Shown: positions 33,747-44,820 of the stretch, piece by piece
How the letters are laid out: every line of letters begins with the position of its first letter
How positions within the stretch are numbered: position 1 is the stretch's first letter
Assembly: GCF_048418805.1 (NCBI RefSeq)
Contig: NC_132795.1
Location: forward strand, 52,342,043 to 52,406,042
DNA: 64,000 bases
Source of the DNA: Vulpes vulpes
Taxonomy: Eukaryota; Chordata; Mammalia; Carnivora; Canidae
Direction: 5' to 3'
Position numbers and translations under genes: made by a program
The notes under the pieces: model-generated
Databases searched by the model: none
What the model saw: only the letters and a program-made list of their open reading frames with translations
Told to the model about the DNA's origin: nothing

Positions 33747-33791
<45 letters not shown>
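33724..33791. repeat. C homopolymer tract (longest run about 45 C)
   Basis: A C-rich stretch is interrupted by G at 33730, 33744 and 33746, with an uninterrupted C run at about 33747-33791. The MPPED1 sense strand therefore has a poly-G run. Length in such tracts is often unreliable in assemblies. Confidence 0.95.
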
Positions 33792-33792
<1 letters not shown>

Positions 33793-34019
33793 CCGCAGCC
33801 CCAGTGTGGAGCACGCAGGCCGAGACTCCACCCTCCCTGGGGCACTGCGAGGGGCCCACAGGGGACAGTCGGTGCTTGGGAAACAAGGGGGGCTCTGGGG
33901 AGAGCAGCAAGCCGGACTCGGAGCTCATAGGGGCTGACCTCAGCGCTCAGGTGGGCACCCCCCCAAGCCCCGCATCCCCCCAGCCCAAGCCGGCCAGCTG
34001 ATGGCCAGCCGACGCTTAC

Positions 34020-34135
34020 CCAGTGGTGGTCCGTGGGTTATCAGGATGTCTACGCCTTCAGGAATGAGGTTCCATTTCTCTAGCAGTGCTTGGCCTCGAG
34101 GGAGGTTAAAGCCCCAGCCATAAAACCAGGGCTGC
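34020..34135 (-). CDS. MPPED1: MPPED1 internal coding exon with THGPP motif
   Basis: The acceptor CTCTTCTTCCGTAG ends at 34136 and the donor GTAAGC begins at 34019. One base completes Trp, 38 codons follow, and one base is left over. The translation begins QPWFYGWGFNLPRGQALL and ends DILITHGPPL. The His of THGPP is a conserved metal ligand of the family. The exon is separated by 19.5 kb of intron from the upstream coding exon. Confidence 0.98.
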
Positions 34136-34536
34136 CTACGGAAGAAGAGCAGGAGGTTCAGAGAGGCCGCGGACAGGAAGGGGGGGCAGGCGGAGGCCTG
34201 AGGTCCTCAGGACCTGCCTGATGCTTCAAAACTCAAGTAAAGGTGACAACCGCCGGGACTCAGCCAGAATCCTGACCGACTCGTGGGCCGGGCGATGTCA
34301 CTGGCATCCTCTTACCTTTTCCTCGTCTTTCAACACAGTTTCTGTTTTTCTAGGACGAATTAATATTATTTCCATAATTTTTTAAAATGAAAGTTTAAAA
34401 AGAATCAGCTTCTGACAATGACCTTTCTTGCTCCAGGCTCTTCTAAGGAAACTCAGAGCACATGCGCACCCACCCCTCACCAGGAAAACGCTCCTCTGTC
34501 TTCCCGCCCACGGCTGGGGCAGGTAGAGACCCCACC

Positions 34537-34568
34537 CATCATCACCACCATCACCATCATCACCACCC
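34537..34568. repeat. Short CAT/CAC array
   Basis: Ten units of CATCACCAC type follow GACCCCACC and precede CAGGGACC. Confidence 0.93.
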
Positions 34569-35056
34569 AGGGACCCCACCCAGAGAGAGTGGCTTCCGAG
34601 TGGAGGACAGTGATTCCTGCTTTCCCCTGAAGCTCCCAGCAGGCTGCGTCCATCCCCAGCTCTAAGGGCAGGGCCAGAGGGACCCAGGCCAACTGGCTCA
34701 CTGGTGAACGTGTAACCCAGATCCTTCCATTGGAGGGAATCCCAGATATTTCTTTGGAGAATGAGGGAAGATGAAGCTGTCAACCCTGTGTCTCAACCAG
34801 TGAGCTTCTTGCCTTAGAAACTGTTAGCAGCTATTAAGCTGTCCCAAAGGGCTATGGCTGGACCACATGGCCCAGGGGAGCCCCTGGGTCAAAACTGCAC
34901 CGGTCACCCACCATACTTCTGCACTTCTCACATGGGCCCATAGAAAGCCATTTGATTGGGCTTCCATTTCTAACAAAAGCATCCTACTAAGAACCTCCCT
35001 TTGGGCCTGAGTCATAAGATCCCACATTAACATAGCCCTTTAATGTTTACAAAATC

Positions 35057-35305
35057 CCCATCATCACCACCATCACCATCATCCCCATTATCACCACCAT
35101 CATCACCACCATCATTATCACCATCATCACCACCGTCACCATCACCACCATCACCATCATCACCACCATCATTATCATTATCACCATTATCACCACCGTC
35201 ACCATCATCACCACCATCATCATCATCATCATCACCACCATCAATATCATCACACACCATCACCACCACCAGCACTCTAACCATCACCAACATCACTGTC
35301 GCCAC
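35057..35305. repeat. CAT/CAC trinucleotide-type array
   Basis: About 245 bases of CATCAC, CACCAT and ATTATCACC units on the plus strand directly precede an MLT1 LTR. Confidence 0.97.
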
Positions 35306-35307
35306 TG

Positions 35308-35745
35308 TTGTGGGTCACATTGTGTCCTCCAAAAACATAGGTTGAAGTATGAACCCCCAATACCTGTGAATGTGACTGTATTTAGAAATAGGGTCCTTGC
35401 AGATATAATCAAGCTAAGATGAGGTGATAGCAGATTAGGGTGCGCCCCTAATCTAGTGACTGGTGTCTTATGAGAAGGTCCTGTAAAAACACAGAGACAG
35501 AGGGAAAAGGTCCAGTGACAATGGAGGTGGGGATTGGAGTGATGTTGTCTACAAGCCAAGGAGCACCAGGTACTGCCAGCCACCACCAGAAGCTGGGAGA
35601 GGGTCATGAAACAGCTCCCCTCTCAGGGCCCTCAAAAAGGACAAATGTTGGTGACACCTTGATCTCAGATGTCCAGCCCCCAGACTGTGAAAGAATAAAT
35701 GCCTATTGTTTTAAGCTCCCCAGTCTATGGCCCCAGGACATGATA
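35308..35745 (+). repeat. MLT1-type MaLR LTR
   Basis: This is a well-preserved MLT1 order: CACATTGTGTCCTCCAAAAACATAGGTTGAAG, ACCTGTGAATGTGACTGTATTTAG, GGGTCCTTGCAGATATAATCAAG, CTGGTGTCTTATGAGAAG, GACACCTTGATCTCAG, and GACTGTGAAAGAATAAATG with TGTTTTAAGC near the end. It is a solo LTR with no internal viral genes. Confidence 0.88.
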
Positions 35746-37400
35746 CAGGCATCATCACCACTATCACTGTCATCACCACGGTCACCTCCCCACCTGCCAC
35801 CTCAGGGACCTTCACACAGGCAGCATGGGTGGGCAGACAGGTTTCTTTCTTTACGTTTTATGGATGAGGAGACTGAGAACAGGAATTATCACCTGCATCT
35901 CCTGCATACCTACTTTTTTGTCAGCTACCATCCAAGTACATGGATGGTTTTCCTGTTACAAGAACCCTGTGAATTAAGGACTCAGTATCCCCATCTTACA
36001 GATGAGGAACCAGAGGCTTAGAGAGGTGAGGTAACCTGGGGACTTGGTCCCGGGCGTGCTGACTCCCAGGCTGGGCACCTCACTACCACTCACCTGCCTA
36101 CACATACCGTACAAGTCAGCTGGGGGCCTGGGCTTTCATCTTCAGGGTCTGTCGCGTGCCCAAAGTGGCCGCTAACATCCCTCTCATGGCCCATACGCCC
36201 TTCCAGGGCAAGGCTGAGACCTCTGGTTGTGGACCCAACGGCTCTACCTGTTTCCAGCCACCTCTTTGGAACCCCAGGCACCTCACGGAACACCATTTGA
36301 AAACCCTGATTTCGTCCCACCATGGTACATTCTGGACAAGAAGACTGAGGTTTGGTGAGGTGCCCAGGGTCACACGGCTCATCGGGGGAGAAGTCATGTT
36401 TGAACCCAGGCCTGAGCCTCTGTCCCCCCAGCCTTCATGCCTGCAGTACCATCTCCTAGAACCCAGGTTTGTGAGGGAGGAAGATGGGGCACCGCGGTGG
36501 CTCTCTGGGTGTCAAAAGTCCTTTCATCATTTCAGACACATGCCGAGTCCCCTCCATTGCCGGCCTTGCTCATCTGGGACCCCTGCCAGGAACACTGGGT
36601 CCCTGATCTTCCCCTCCTGCCCACCCTGCCCTCATGCCACATGTATCCTTCAGAGCCCTGCCTGCCCCACCCTGCCGCTCCTCCTGCACCCAGCAGCAGC
36701 CCAGAAGGGAATAAATGTCGCATTAGGGAATGGTGGTGAGTGACAGAGGCCTGGATCAACAAATCCCTCTGTTAACAGATGTCAGGACTTTTCCTGTTGC
36801 CTTGGGATTGCAGCCTAAACTTCAAAGCTCAAAACGATGCCCCATATTCAAGAGAGCCCCCAGGCCCTACCCAGAAACACTCACTAAAAGCGGGCAGAGC
36901 ACGCCAGGCCACCATGGCCCCAAGCCCCTGCTGACCTACGTTTTGGCTTTGAAGAAGGGGTCTGTTGGCTCCTGCCTTGTTCTTGTAGGCGAAGCCGAGA
37001 AGATTCCCTCATACCTAGATATGAGTGGATCCCGGGAGAACACCTGTATGGCTGGCCTGGGATCTGCACTCTGAGGCTCTGGGAGGAGAAACAGATGGTG
37101 AGAAGGAGGTACAGAAGGGCTGAGTCCCCAGGCTTGGGCTGTCCAAGGGATCCCCAACCATAGGAAGCACCTGCCAAGTGAGGAGACCAGGTGTTCGGGG
37201 CTGGGAAATAGCAACTGGGTGGGCTGCCCTGGGGACAGTCCCCTCAGAAGACACCTCCTATCACTGGCACGTCCACATAGGCCTGCCCTTGCACATCTGC
37301 ATAGAGGTGAGAGTCCTCTCCACAGGAAATGCACCCCCCCACACATACACAATTTTACACCCATCTTTAAGGCAATCTTGGGGTTGGACGGACTTGGGTG
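35745..37400. other. MPPED1 intron stretch with MIR/L2 remnants
   Basis: Minus-orientation MIR-like phrases (CTTACAGATGAGGAACCAGAGGCTTAGAGAGG) lie at about 35985-36060 and again, degraded, at about 36330-36400. An L2-like pyrimidine-rich stretch is at about 36530-36700. I see no gene. Confidence 0.55.
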
Positions 37401-37580
37401 AGAATGGGTCCACCTCTTACTACCTGTGTGACCTTTGGCAAGTGACTCGACTTCTCTCTATGCCTTAATTTCCCCATCTATAAAACAGGGATAATAATAC
37501 CATCTCAATAGGGCTGTTTGGAAGGATTAAATCCATTAATCCATATAAAGTGCTTAAAACAGTGCCTGGTTCAATCCATT
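37400..37580 (+). repeat. MIR SINE
   Basis: It reads TACTACCTGTGTGACCTTTGGCAAGTGACTC, CCTTAATTTCCCCATCTATAAAACAGGG, AATACCATCTCAATAGGG and AAAGTGCTTAAAACAGTGCCTGG. This is a clear MIR in plus orientation. Confidence 0.88.
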
Positions 37581-37588
37581 GTAGCTGC

Positions 37589-37895
37589 CTTCATCACCAT
37601 TATCACCATCATCATCCCATCTCCATCATCACCACTATCACCATCATCATCATCCCATCTCCATCTTCATCATCATCATCATCACAAGCAGCAGCATCAC
37701 CACTATCACTATCACCAATACCACCATCATCACCACCATCATCAACATCATCATCATCCCATCTCCATCATCATCACCATCACAAGCAGCAGCAGCACCA
37801 CCATCATCACCACCACCACCATCACCATCACCATCATCATCATAACCATCACCACCACTGTCATCACCACCATCATCATCACTATCGCTATCATT
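37589..37895. repeat. CAT/CAC trinucleotide-type array with internal higher-order repeat
   Basis: CATCAC units are interrupted twice by an AAGCAGCAGCA segment (about 37686 and 37785). Each interruption is preceded by a CCCATCTCCATC segment, giving an imperfect repeat of about 100 bases. It immediately follows a MIR. Confidence 0.97.
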
Positions 37896-37969
37896 ATTGT
37901 GGCCCCTTCCTGAAGCCCCCCCCATGGAGGGTGCATGAAAAACCTTTGACCTAGGGCAGAGTGTTTCAA

Positions 37970-39610
37970 ACTGCATTTTGACGGCTCACAACAACATTTT
38001 TTTCAAAGGAAAAGAGAGCATCATCAAAAAGAGTACCTCCTAGCAGGGAAGGATACTTCAGTTAAATGTATTTATATTTAAATAGACACCCACGTATGGA
38101 TGTAGTGAGTCACAATGTAAAGTGCTTTTCCTACCACAGTTCCTGGTCAGAAACGGCTAACAGTCCCACTCCGCATCCACCCGAGGCTGCTCCTGCCCTA
38201 ATAGTCTGAGCTCACAGCTCTGCAACCCTGAAGACCCTGGTACACTCAAAGTCCCCTTTTGGTGGAACCAGGGCAGACTCACTGCAGAAAGGGCTGCAGC
38301 AGCCTGGAAGCCACTCAGAAAGCCAAGCCTAGTGGTCCTCTCAGGAGCCCAAAGGCCTGTCAGCCTCTGGGGAAAGAAGCAACGCGTTTCTGGCACTGCC
38401 TTCCAAATACAAGATCTATTCTTCAAAAATCTAATCAAATATTTACAAGACGGGATGAGGCCTCATCTGCATGGAGAGAAGGCATCTGTTAGTTCCTGTG
38501 AGCCACAGCAAGGGGTAGCTTCTTGAAAGAGACACTTCGAAATAGATCAGAGACCCCACAGACCCCCAGAAGGAGACCCCCGCAAGCCTCTGCTGGCCTC
38601 AGCTTCCCCTCACCCAGCACCACCGAGTCTTCCTCTGGGGCGGCGGTTCCCCACGGAGACACCTGCCCCGTTCTTGGAAAGACAGCACCTCAAATCCTGG
38701 GAAGGCGCCGGGGAGGCCCTGACAGCTGAGTTGCTCAAGGCACGGAGGCTGGCATCAGACCTCCCAGCTCTGGGCCCCTGGGCTGCTCGCTTCACCTGTC
38801 CCAGCAGAATAACGATGCCTATGCCCCCAGACCTTCCCCCCCCGAGGGCAGGGGCATCCCTGCTGCCCGCCGTGACCCTGCACAGAGGGGAGGAGAGAAG
38901 GGGGGGTGAAGAGGCTTGCGTTTCACTCCCACTATGAAAACTCCTAAAGGCCCAGGAGCTCCATCAATGGGAAAGGGGAGGTTCTAGCTTTTATTGAAAT
39001 TTTAGGAGGAGAAGGAAGCATCAAATCATTCATGCAGACATCCAGAGGAGACATTTCCCAGGATGGCCCGTGGGCTGGGGGACACCCTCTGCAGGCCAGG
39101 GGCCTTGCCCAGGGCAGCCTGCAACAGGGCCCGTGTGGAGACGGGCTCTTCACGGTGACCTCGCCCCCTCCCCAGAGGCCTTTGACCGGCCCCTCCTGCT
39201 GATATCCATTCAGCTCCTCCAGGGGGAGAGGAGACAAAGGGTGGCGCAGGTCCTCGTCGGAGAGGAAGTTGGCCCCAGATGCCCCAGCGTCTGGCCAATC
39301 GGCCTCCTCACCTCGTAAGGCCCTTTGGGGCGGGAGGTGAAGTGCGCAGCTGCCCTGATTTCCTGCCAGGGGACAGGGCAGCCAAGGGCCACAGGGCCGG
39401 CCACCCAAGCAGCCGGGGCCCAGCCCACCGCCTACTGGCCCACCCACCTCGGGGGCAGCCATGGTCCGGGACCCTGAGTGCCCCACACGGGACTCTGGGG
39501 CCCTGCGAAAACCCAGCCCCCGCCTCCTGCACCCAGCCTGGCCCCGCTGGGGGCCCAGGGCCCGACGTCTACACCCCATCCGGGACACCGCACAGGCCCC
39601 AAGGAGGTCG
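37970..39610. other. MPPED1 intron stretch, unique
   Basis: AT-rich unique patches lie at about 37975-38130 and 38395-38460. The rest is GC-rich with open frames lacking family signatures. No gene or recent repeat was recognised. Confidence 0.5.
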
Positions 39611-39639
39611 GATGAATCAGAATTCCGAGTGAGCAATGG

Positions 39640-39970
39640 GAGGAGGCTTTACGTCCTGAATTTCTGTCTTTCTGTTCTAAAGTAACCATTGGAATAATTT
39701 TCTTACAGAATGATAGTTGCCATGACAACCAGAGCAAATTTTCCTTTTCTGAAACAGATGTCTCATTTAGTTGAAAATTAGAATGTGAACAAACCCATGG
39801 GAAAAATTAATTCAAACTTTAACAGAGCGCTGAATACAATGTAATCTCTCAGAGGTTAACCCCTTAACAGCTTTTTTGTGCGCTTATGGTAACCTTCGAA
39901 TCCAGTCTAATTAAGCCCGCTTAGCCAATATAAATGACCTCCTCATGGCCAATCATTAAACGATTTCCCC
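39640..39970. promoter_or_regulatory. Candidate conserved non-coding element in an MPPED1 intron
   Basis: This is a sharp AT-rich, non-repetitive island between GC-rich flanks. It has clustered regulatory-type words: GTTGCCATGACAAC at 39717-39730 (an RFX/X-box-like inverted repeat), TAATTAAGCC at 39908-39917, TTAATTCAAAC at 39808-39818 and GGCCAATCATTAAACG at 39947-39962. This is an inference from composition and motifs only. Confidence 0.42.
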
Positions 39971-40830
39971 CTGAAGCGTGAATCCCGGGTCCCCCAACGG
40001 CAGACGGGAGGGGGACGCGTCTGCAGAGATCGCTGAAGCGGAGCGCACTCCGCGCTGCGGGGAAGGTGTGCCCAGGGGTCAGCCAGTTAGCCTGGGGGGT
40101 GGCCACCCCATTTCCTGGGGATGCTGGGGTGTGGGCGGAGGAGGCCTGGGGTGCCCCAGGGTGGGGCTGGGCCCAGCGGGGCACCCAGGCCAGGGCACAA
40201 TGCCCGAGGGCAGGCGTAGGGGGTTCCCTTGACCGGATTCCGAGGGGCGTGGCAGCGACATCAAGGGGACAGCCACACAGGCACAAATCCAGATGCAGAA
40301 ACCGGGGTGTGGGCAGGGTCACAGGCTTGCCCAGGGTTACCTGGGGACCAAGTGACACAGCCAGGGCTCGAACCCAGACGGTGATCCCAGAGCCCATGCT
40401 CCCTTCCTCCATGCCAGAGGCCTTCCTCCTGCCTCCCCCTCCTCTGCGTGCCCCGCTTACCAGCCACTTGCACACCTCAGCTCAGTTAACCCTCAGCTCA
40501 AAGTCCTGGGAGGCTCCCACTTTAACGAGAAGCAAACAATGGCACAGAGAGGCCAAGTGGTGTGCCTGAGGACACACAGGACCAGGGGTCCTGGCTCCTG
40601 CATCGGGGGCCCAATAGGTGCCTGACCCAGAGAGGCCCCCACTGGGGTGGTTGGGCCGCAGGTTCCCCCCCTTCAATGGCAACCGCCTGCTGCCCCTGTG
40701 AGTAGCTCCTGAACGTCCCCTGCCAGGTCCCAGCCCAGCCCTGGCCCTGCTCTGCCCCTGTGGAGGCTGGCTGGACGGAGAGGAAGCAGCCTGTGACTCT
40801 GGTCCCTGGTGCCCCCCCTCAACTGTCCCC
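39970..40830. other. MPPED1 intron stretch, GC-rich, MIR remnants
   Basis: It contains minus-orientation MIR-like phrases (GGCTTGCCCAGGGTTACCTGGGGACCAAGTGACACAG, about 40325-40362) and a similar one at about 40530-40580. No gene is seen. Confidence 0.5.
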
Positions 40831-40879
40831 CGTGTGGCTCCTCTACTCCCAAGCCCTCCATGGCTCCCTGTGCCTAGAA

Positions 40880-41225
40880 GACCAGCCCAGACCTCAGGGC
40901 CTGGCACACAGGGTCCCTGGGCTCTGTCCCCATCCACCTGCGGGACCGTCCTGCTCAGATTTCCCACTGAACTCACCACCTGCCGGCCGTAACAATCCTG
41001 TTTGCTGAGCACAGCACAGCCTTTCCCACCTCTGGGGCTTTTGCTCCCACTGTTCCAGCCACCTGAAAAGCCCTCCTTAGCCTCTCTTCAGAGTCCATGA
41101 CTCAATATTTGTTAAGGTTTGGCTTAAAGGCCCCTCTTCCAGGAAGCCTTCCCTGATCACCTCCATCCCCCAAGCACAGGTGACCCTCCCTGCTCTGAGT
41201 GCCCTCGTGGTGGCTCCCTCAGGGT
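40880..41225 (+). repeat. L2 LINE 3' fragment
   Basis: The phrases GGGGCTTTTGCTCCCACTGTTCC and CTCTTCCAGGAAGCCTTCCCTGATCACC follow the L2 3'-end pattern on the plus strand. It is diverged and its ends are uncertain. Confidence 0.7.
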
Positions 41226-42490
41226 GGGCTCAGGTCAAATCACCCCTAAATCCCTCTTGCCCAAAGGATGGCTGAGCCTGGGTGGACTCAGGAGGGTTGG
41301 CTCATGGTGTGCACGAACGAATGAACACAATAGAATCAACGGCCAGGTGCTGTACCTGGCAGGTGGGCAGGTGGGAAGAACTAAGCATCTGTCCTCTCCT
41401 CTGTGCTCCCTCCCTCCTGAGCCCACCCATTCCCCAAACCCCTGGAGTCACGAAACTCCGACACCTGCAACAAACATAAGCACCAGGACACAGACCCTCA
41501 CCACCCACTGAGCTTCCAGTCTCCCTCACCATCCCATGACCGGCCCGTGGGACCCATGTGCCCATTTCACAGATGAGACCTCAGAGGGGAAGCGGGCTCA
41601 GTGTGTCACACCCTCTGCATGCCGCCTCACCTCCTTCGGGGAACTTCCCTGCCTCCCAGGCAGCCTGCGCCCCAGGGTCGGGGGTGGAGGGCGGCTGCCC
41701 TGGCAGGTGCTGGGCCAGGCGTTCTCACCCCGCCCTCCTCCTACGAGGGTGAAAGCTGCAGCCTGGGCAGGACGGCGGCCTGACCCCCACGGGCAGCTAC
41801 AGAGCACCTCACTCGGAGGTCCCCATGTCACTGGCCCCACCAGCTGCCCCAGGGGGGGAGCGGAGCTCCCGTCTGCTGCGGGGGAAACCGAGTCAGTGGC
41901 ATACCTGGGTTGCCCAAGAGAGCTCGTGCCGACTCCTCACCCCACAGGTGGTGTCCCCACATCTGGGAACACCCCACAGTCCGAGCCACGGCCGCCACCT
42001 GCACAGCTCTGAGGGAAAGACGTTTGCTTTGCTCCTTTTCCTGGCACCTCCCCGAGGGCACCGAGGGAGCCCCCTGGGCCAGCTCCACCTGCCCGCTGCC
42101 TGTGAGGGGGCAGGGCCCCACAGGCTGGCGACACGTCCCCACGGACTGTCAATCACACACCTTGCCCTGTGCACAACAGTTCCGGCAAGTCAGCAGCAAG
42201 ATAAGTGGAACCGAAGAATGGGGTCCTTTGTCATTCCTAATTAATTTCCCCCACCCTTGCGAGGTGCAGAACCATTCATCTTTTGTTTCGCTGGGACTCT
42301 GCAGCCCAGAGAAGGCAGACAATTCGTTTCAAACATTAATCTCATGTAGAATGGTGCGCATATGTGTGGAGGGGCCTCTGTAGGGAAGATAACAACAACG
42401 CGAAATCAAGACCGATAAGGACAGGGAAGGGGCAAAGGACACAGTCTGAGAGAGACAGAGAGAGAGAGAGAGAGTCTGGAGTGTGCACAA
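41226..42490. other. MPPED1 intron stretch, unique
   Basis: This is GC-rich unique sequence, then an AT-richer non-repetitive patch at about 42185-42360 (containing CCTAATTAATTTCC at 42237-42250). A short (GA)n lies at 42453-42474. No gene is seen. Confidence 0.5.
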
Positions 42491-42496
42491 TCAGGG

Positions 42497-42997
42497 GGTT
42501 GTGTGTGTGCATGCATGTGTGTATGGTGTGTGTATGTATGGTTGTGTAAGTAGGTGTGTGCGTGTGTGTAGCTACATGCGTGTGTACATGCGTGTGGTGT
42601 GTGGGTTGTGTGTATAGCTGTGTGTGTGGTATGCATGTGGGGGGAGCTGTATATGCAGATGTGTGCATGTTTGTAGCTGCATATGTGTGCATGTGTGTGT
42701 GTGGGGTGCACAGCGTGGGGGTTGTGTGTGTAGGTGTGTGTAATTGCATGCATGTGTTGTGCGTATATGTGGTGTGGGAATTGTGCGTGTAGGTGTATAT
42801 AGCTGCACGTATGTATTCATACTTGTGTGTGGTGTGCGTGTGCAATGTGAGGCTGTGCAGGTAGGTGTGTGATGTGTCTGCACGGTGTGGGGGTTGTGTG
42901 TATGGATATGTGTGCGTAGTTGCCTGTGCGGTGTGTGGTACAGGGGTTGTGTGTGTAGCTGTGTACAGGTGCATGCATGGTGCAGTGTGTGTGTAGA
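42497..42997. repeat. Degenerate (TG)n / TGTGCATG tract
   Basis: About 500 bases of TG dinucleotides are interspersed with CATG, TATG and GTAGCTG words and show a loose periodicity of several tens of bases (recurring GTGTGTAGCTG-like and GGTGTG elements). It has potential to form Z-DNA. Confidence 0.92.
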
Positions 42998-43139
42998 GGC
43001 AGCAAGTGTAGGGCCGGGGACCGTGAGGTATTTCTTCCCAATATCAAAATTCGTGGGCTGCCTGCGGCGTGGGGGTGACAACTGTTGGAGTGCAGGTGAG
43101 GGAGGAGAAGAGTATGGGTGGCAGCCAGACCCCTGGTGG

Positions 43140-43415
43140 TAGACATGCCGGGGTCCGGGGGACAAGCAGGGGCCCGAGGGACATGCCAGGGGCCGGGGAA
43201 TAAGCAGGGGCCTGGGGGACAAGCAGGGGCCTGGGGGACATGCCAGGGCTCGGGGGACATGCCAGGGGCTGGGGGACAAGCCGGGCCTGGGGGACATGCC
43301 GGGACCTGGGGGACATACCAGGGGGTAGGGGACAAGCCGGGGCCTGAGGGACAAGAGGGGCCCTGGGGACCTGCCGGGACCTGGGGGACATGCCGGGGGC
43401 TGGGGGACACCTGGG
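43140..43415. repeat. 20-bp minisatellite (VNTR), about 13-14 units
   Basis: The unit is approximately GGGGACATGCCGGGGCCTGG with variants (ACAAGC for ACATGC, CAGGG for CGGGG). Because 20 is not a multiple of 3, all six frames become open and repeat every 60 bases, which explains the long Pro/Gly frames here (including a 405-residue minus-strand frame). Multiple G runs lie on the plus strand. Confidence 0.93.
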
Positions 43416-44640
43416 CAGCACTCACGGTTGCGGCCCTTGAGCGGGCGGCCCCAGGGCAAACAGCCGTCCTCACCGGTTGGCTCAGGACCGGAAGGGCCCA
43501 TCACCAAGGCCCCGGCGCCCCCACCTTGCCCTGCACGGAGGGGAGAATCCAAGGCCAATGTCCCACAAGTGGGACCCAGGGACTCGGGGAGCCCCTCCTG
43601 GGCTCTGCAGCCCCCGAGGCCTGCAGGCTGCTCCAGGCCACCCCGAAGATGTGTGGGCCCGCCCCCCCGGGCTGGAGCCCCCCGAACCTCCCCTCCCCGT
43701 CCACGTGCCCCATTGTGCGGCGGGTTAATAGGACGATGCTGCAGCAGCTCCCAGGGACCTTGCCGCCCCAGGGCCTGGGTCTCGGCCACAGCGGGGAGGG
43801 AAGGCCCACCTCTCCCGCCTCAACGGATGGGGGCCGCAGCCTCGTGCCAAAACCCCCTAGAAACGCGAGAGGAACAGGAATGATCACAGCTCCAGGGGCG
43901 CAGGCACTGGCCCTCCGGGAACCAGGGAACGTGGGTCTTCACGCCGGGAAGTAACAAGCGGGAAGCCCCAGGGGGCCGGGCGGGGAGCTGGGCTTGCCAC
44001 CCCCCTGGGGACAGCTGGGCTTCAGGGGCCACGGGGGCTTCGGGGGCCACAGGGGACAGGGCCAGAAAAGGCCGCCCACTGACCACAGGGAGACAGGACG
44101 CCACCCCAGATGGAGGAAGACACCCCAGACCTCGGGCCACGGCTCCACAGGAAACGAAAGGAACCCGTCTCCGCACCGAGCACACCCACAGGCCGGGGCG
44201 GGCACAATCCCATTCGAGGGGCACCCCAATCCAGGCTGCCCACGACTGCCCCAGATAGCACTTTGCAGAACAGGGGCGTCCAGCGCCCCAAACACCGTGG
44301 ATGGTCATTGGCGGGAGACTGAATGAATCAATGCTTTTCGAAGGAACAGAAAGGGTTTTCTTAAGAGAAAGAGCAAAGGAGTGTGGGTGAGCGGCTGGCG
44401 CTGCGCCGGGACTCGTGGAAGGAGCCAGGGGCCCGGATCGGGCAGGGCTGGCGTCCCCACGACCCCCGCGGCCTCTGACGGCAGCCGGGCTCGGTGTCGC
44501 GCCTGGGCAGGGTCCCCGGCCCTCTCCCACATCCCAGTGAGAGCATCTCGGGGCAAAGAAGAAGCTGGGGTTTCACTCTATTGGCCTCTATTCGGTTTTC
44601 TCCCAAAGACCTATTTGATGAAGTTAAAAAAAACAACTTT
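43416..44640. other. MPPED1 intron stretch, GC-rich unique
   Basis: Long frames on both strands reflect high GC. No splice-bounded recognisable peptide was found. CpG dinucleotides are relatively frequent around 44390-44520, but I cannot call an island with confidence. Confidence 0.5.
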
Positions 44641-44643
44641 TAG

Positions 44644-44820
44644 TGCCACGTGGGTGACCCAGTGGTTGAGTGTCTGCCTTCAGCCCAGGGCGTGATCCTG
44701 GGGTCCGGGAATCGAATCCTGCATCGGGCTCCCTGCATGGAGCCTGCTTCTCCCTCTGCCTGTGTCTCTGCCTCTCTCTGGGTCTCTCAGGAATAAATAA
44801 AATCTTTTTAAAAACCAAAC
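44644..44820 (+). mobile_element. CanSINE (SINEC type), antisense to MPPED1
   Basis: The head is TGCCACGTGGGTGACCCAGTGG with the body GGAGCCTGCTTCTCCCTCTGCC, CTCTCTCTGGGTCTCTCAGGAATAAATAAAATC and an A-rich tail. CTTTTAG is duplicated at 44637-44643 and 44821-44827. Confidence 0.9.

Larger units (their letters stand above)
32224..34019 (-). other. MPPED1 intron (1.8 kb), very GC-rich
   Basis: The left half is GC-rich unique sequence. It contains a purine tract (32920-33046) and a C tract (33724-33791). A short AT-richer patch sits at 32755-32800. Many long overlapping frames are compositional artefacts. Confidence 0.7.

Noticed and set aside
35308..35745. Endogenous retrovirus with genes
   Set aside because: Only an MLT1-type solo LTR is present, with no internal region, primer-binding site or gag/pol sequence nearby.
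43140..43415. CRISPR-like short repeats
   Set aside because: The units are contiguous 20-bp tandem repeats without spacers in a mammalian intron, so this is a minisatellite.
42572..43789. 405-residue minus-strand open frame rich in Pro, His and Thr
   Set aside because: It runs through the TG tract and the 20-bp minisatellite, where period-2 and period-20 repeats open every frame. It has no known domain and no splice or start context.
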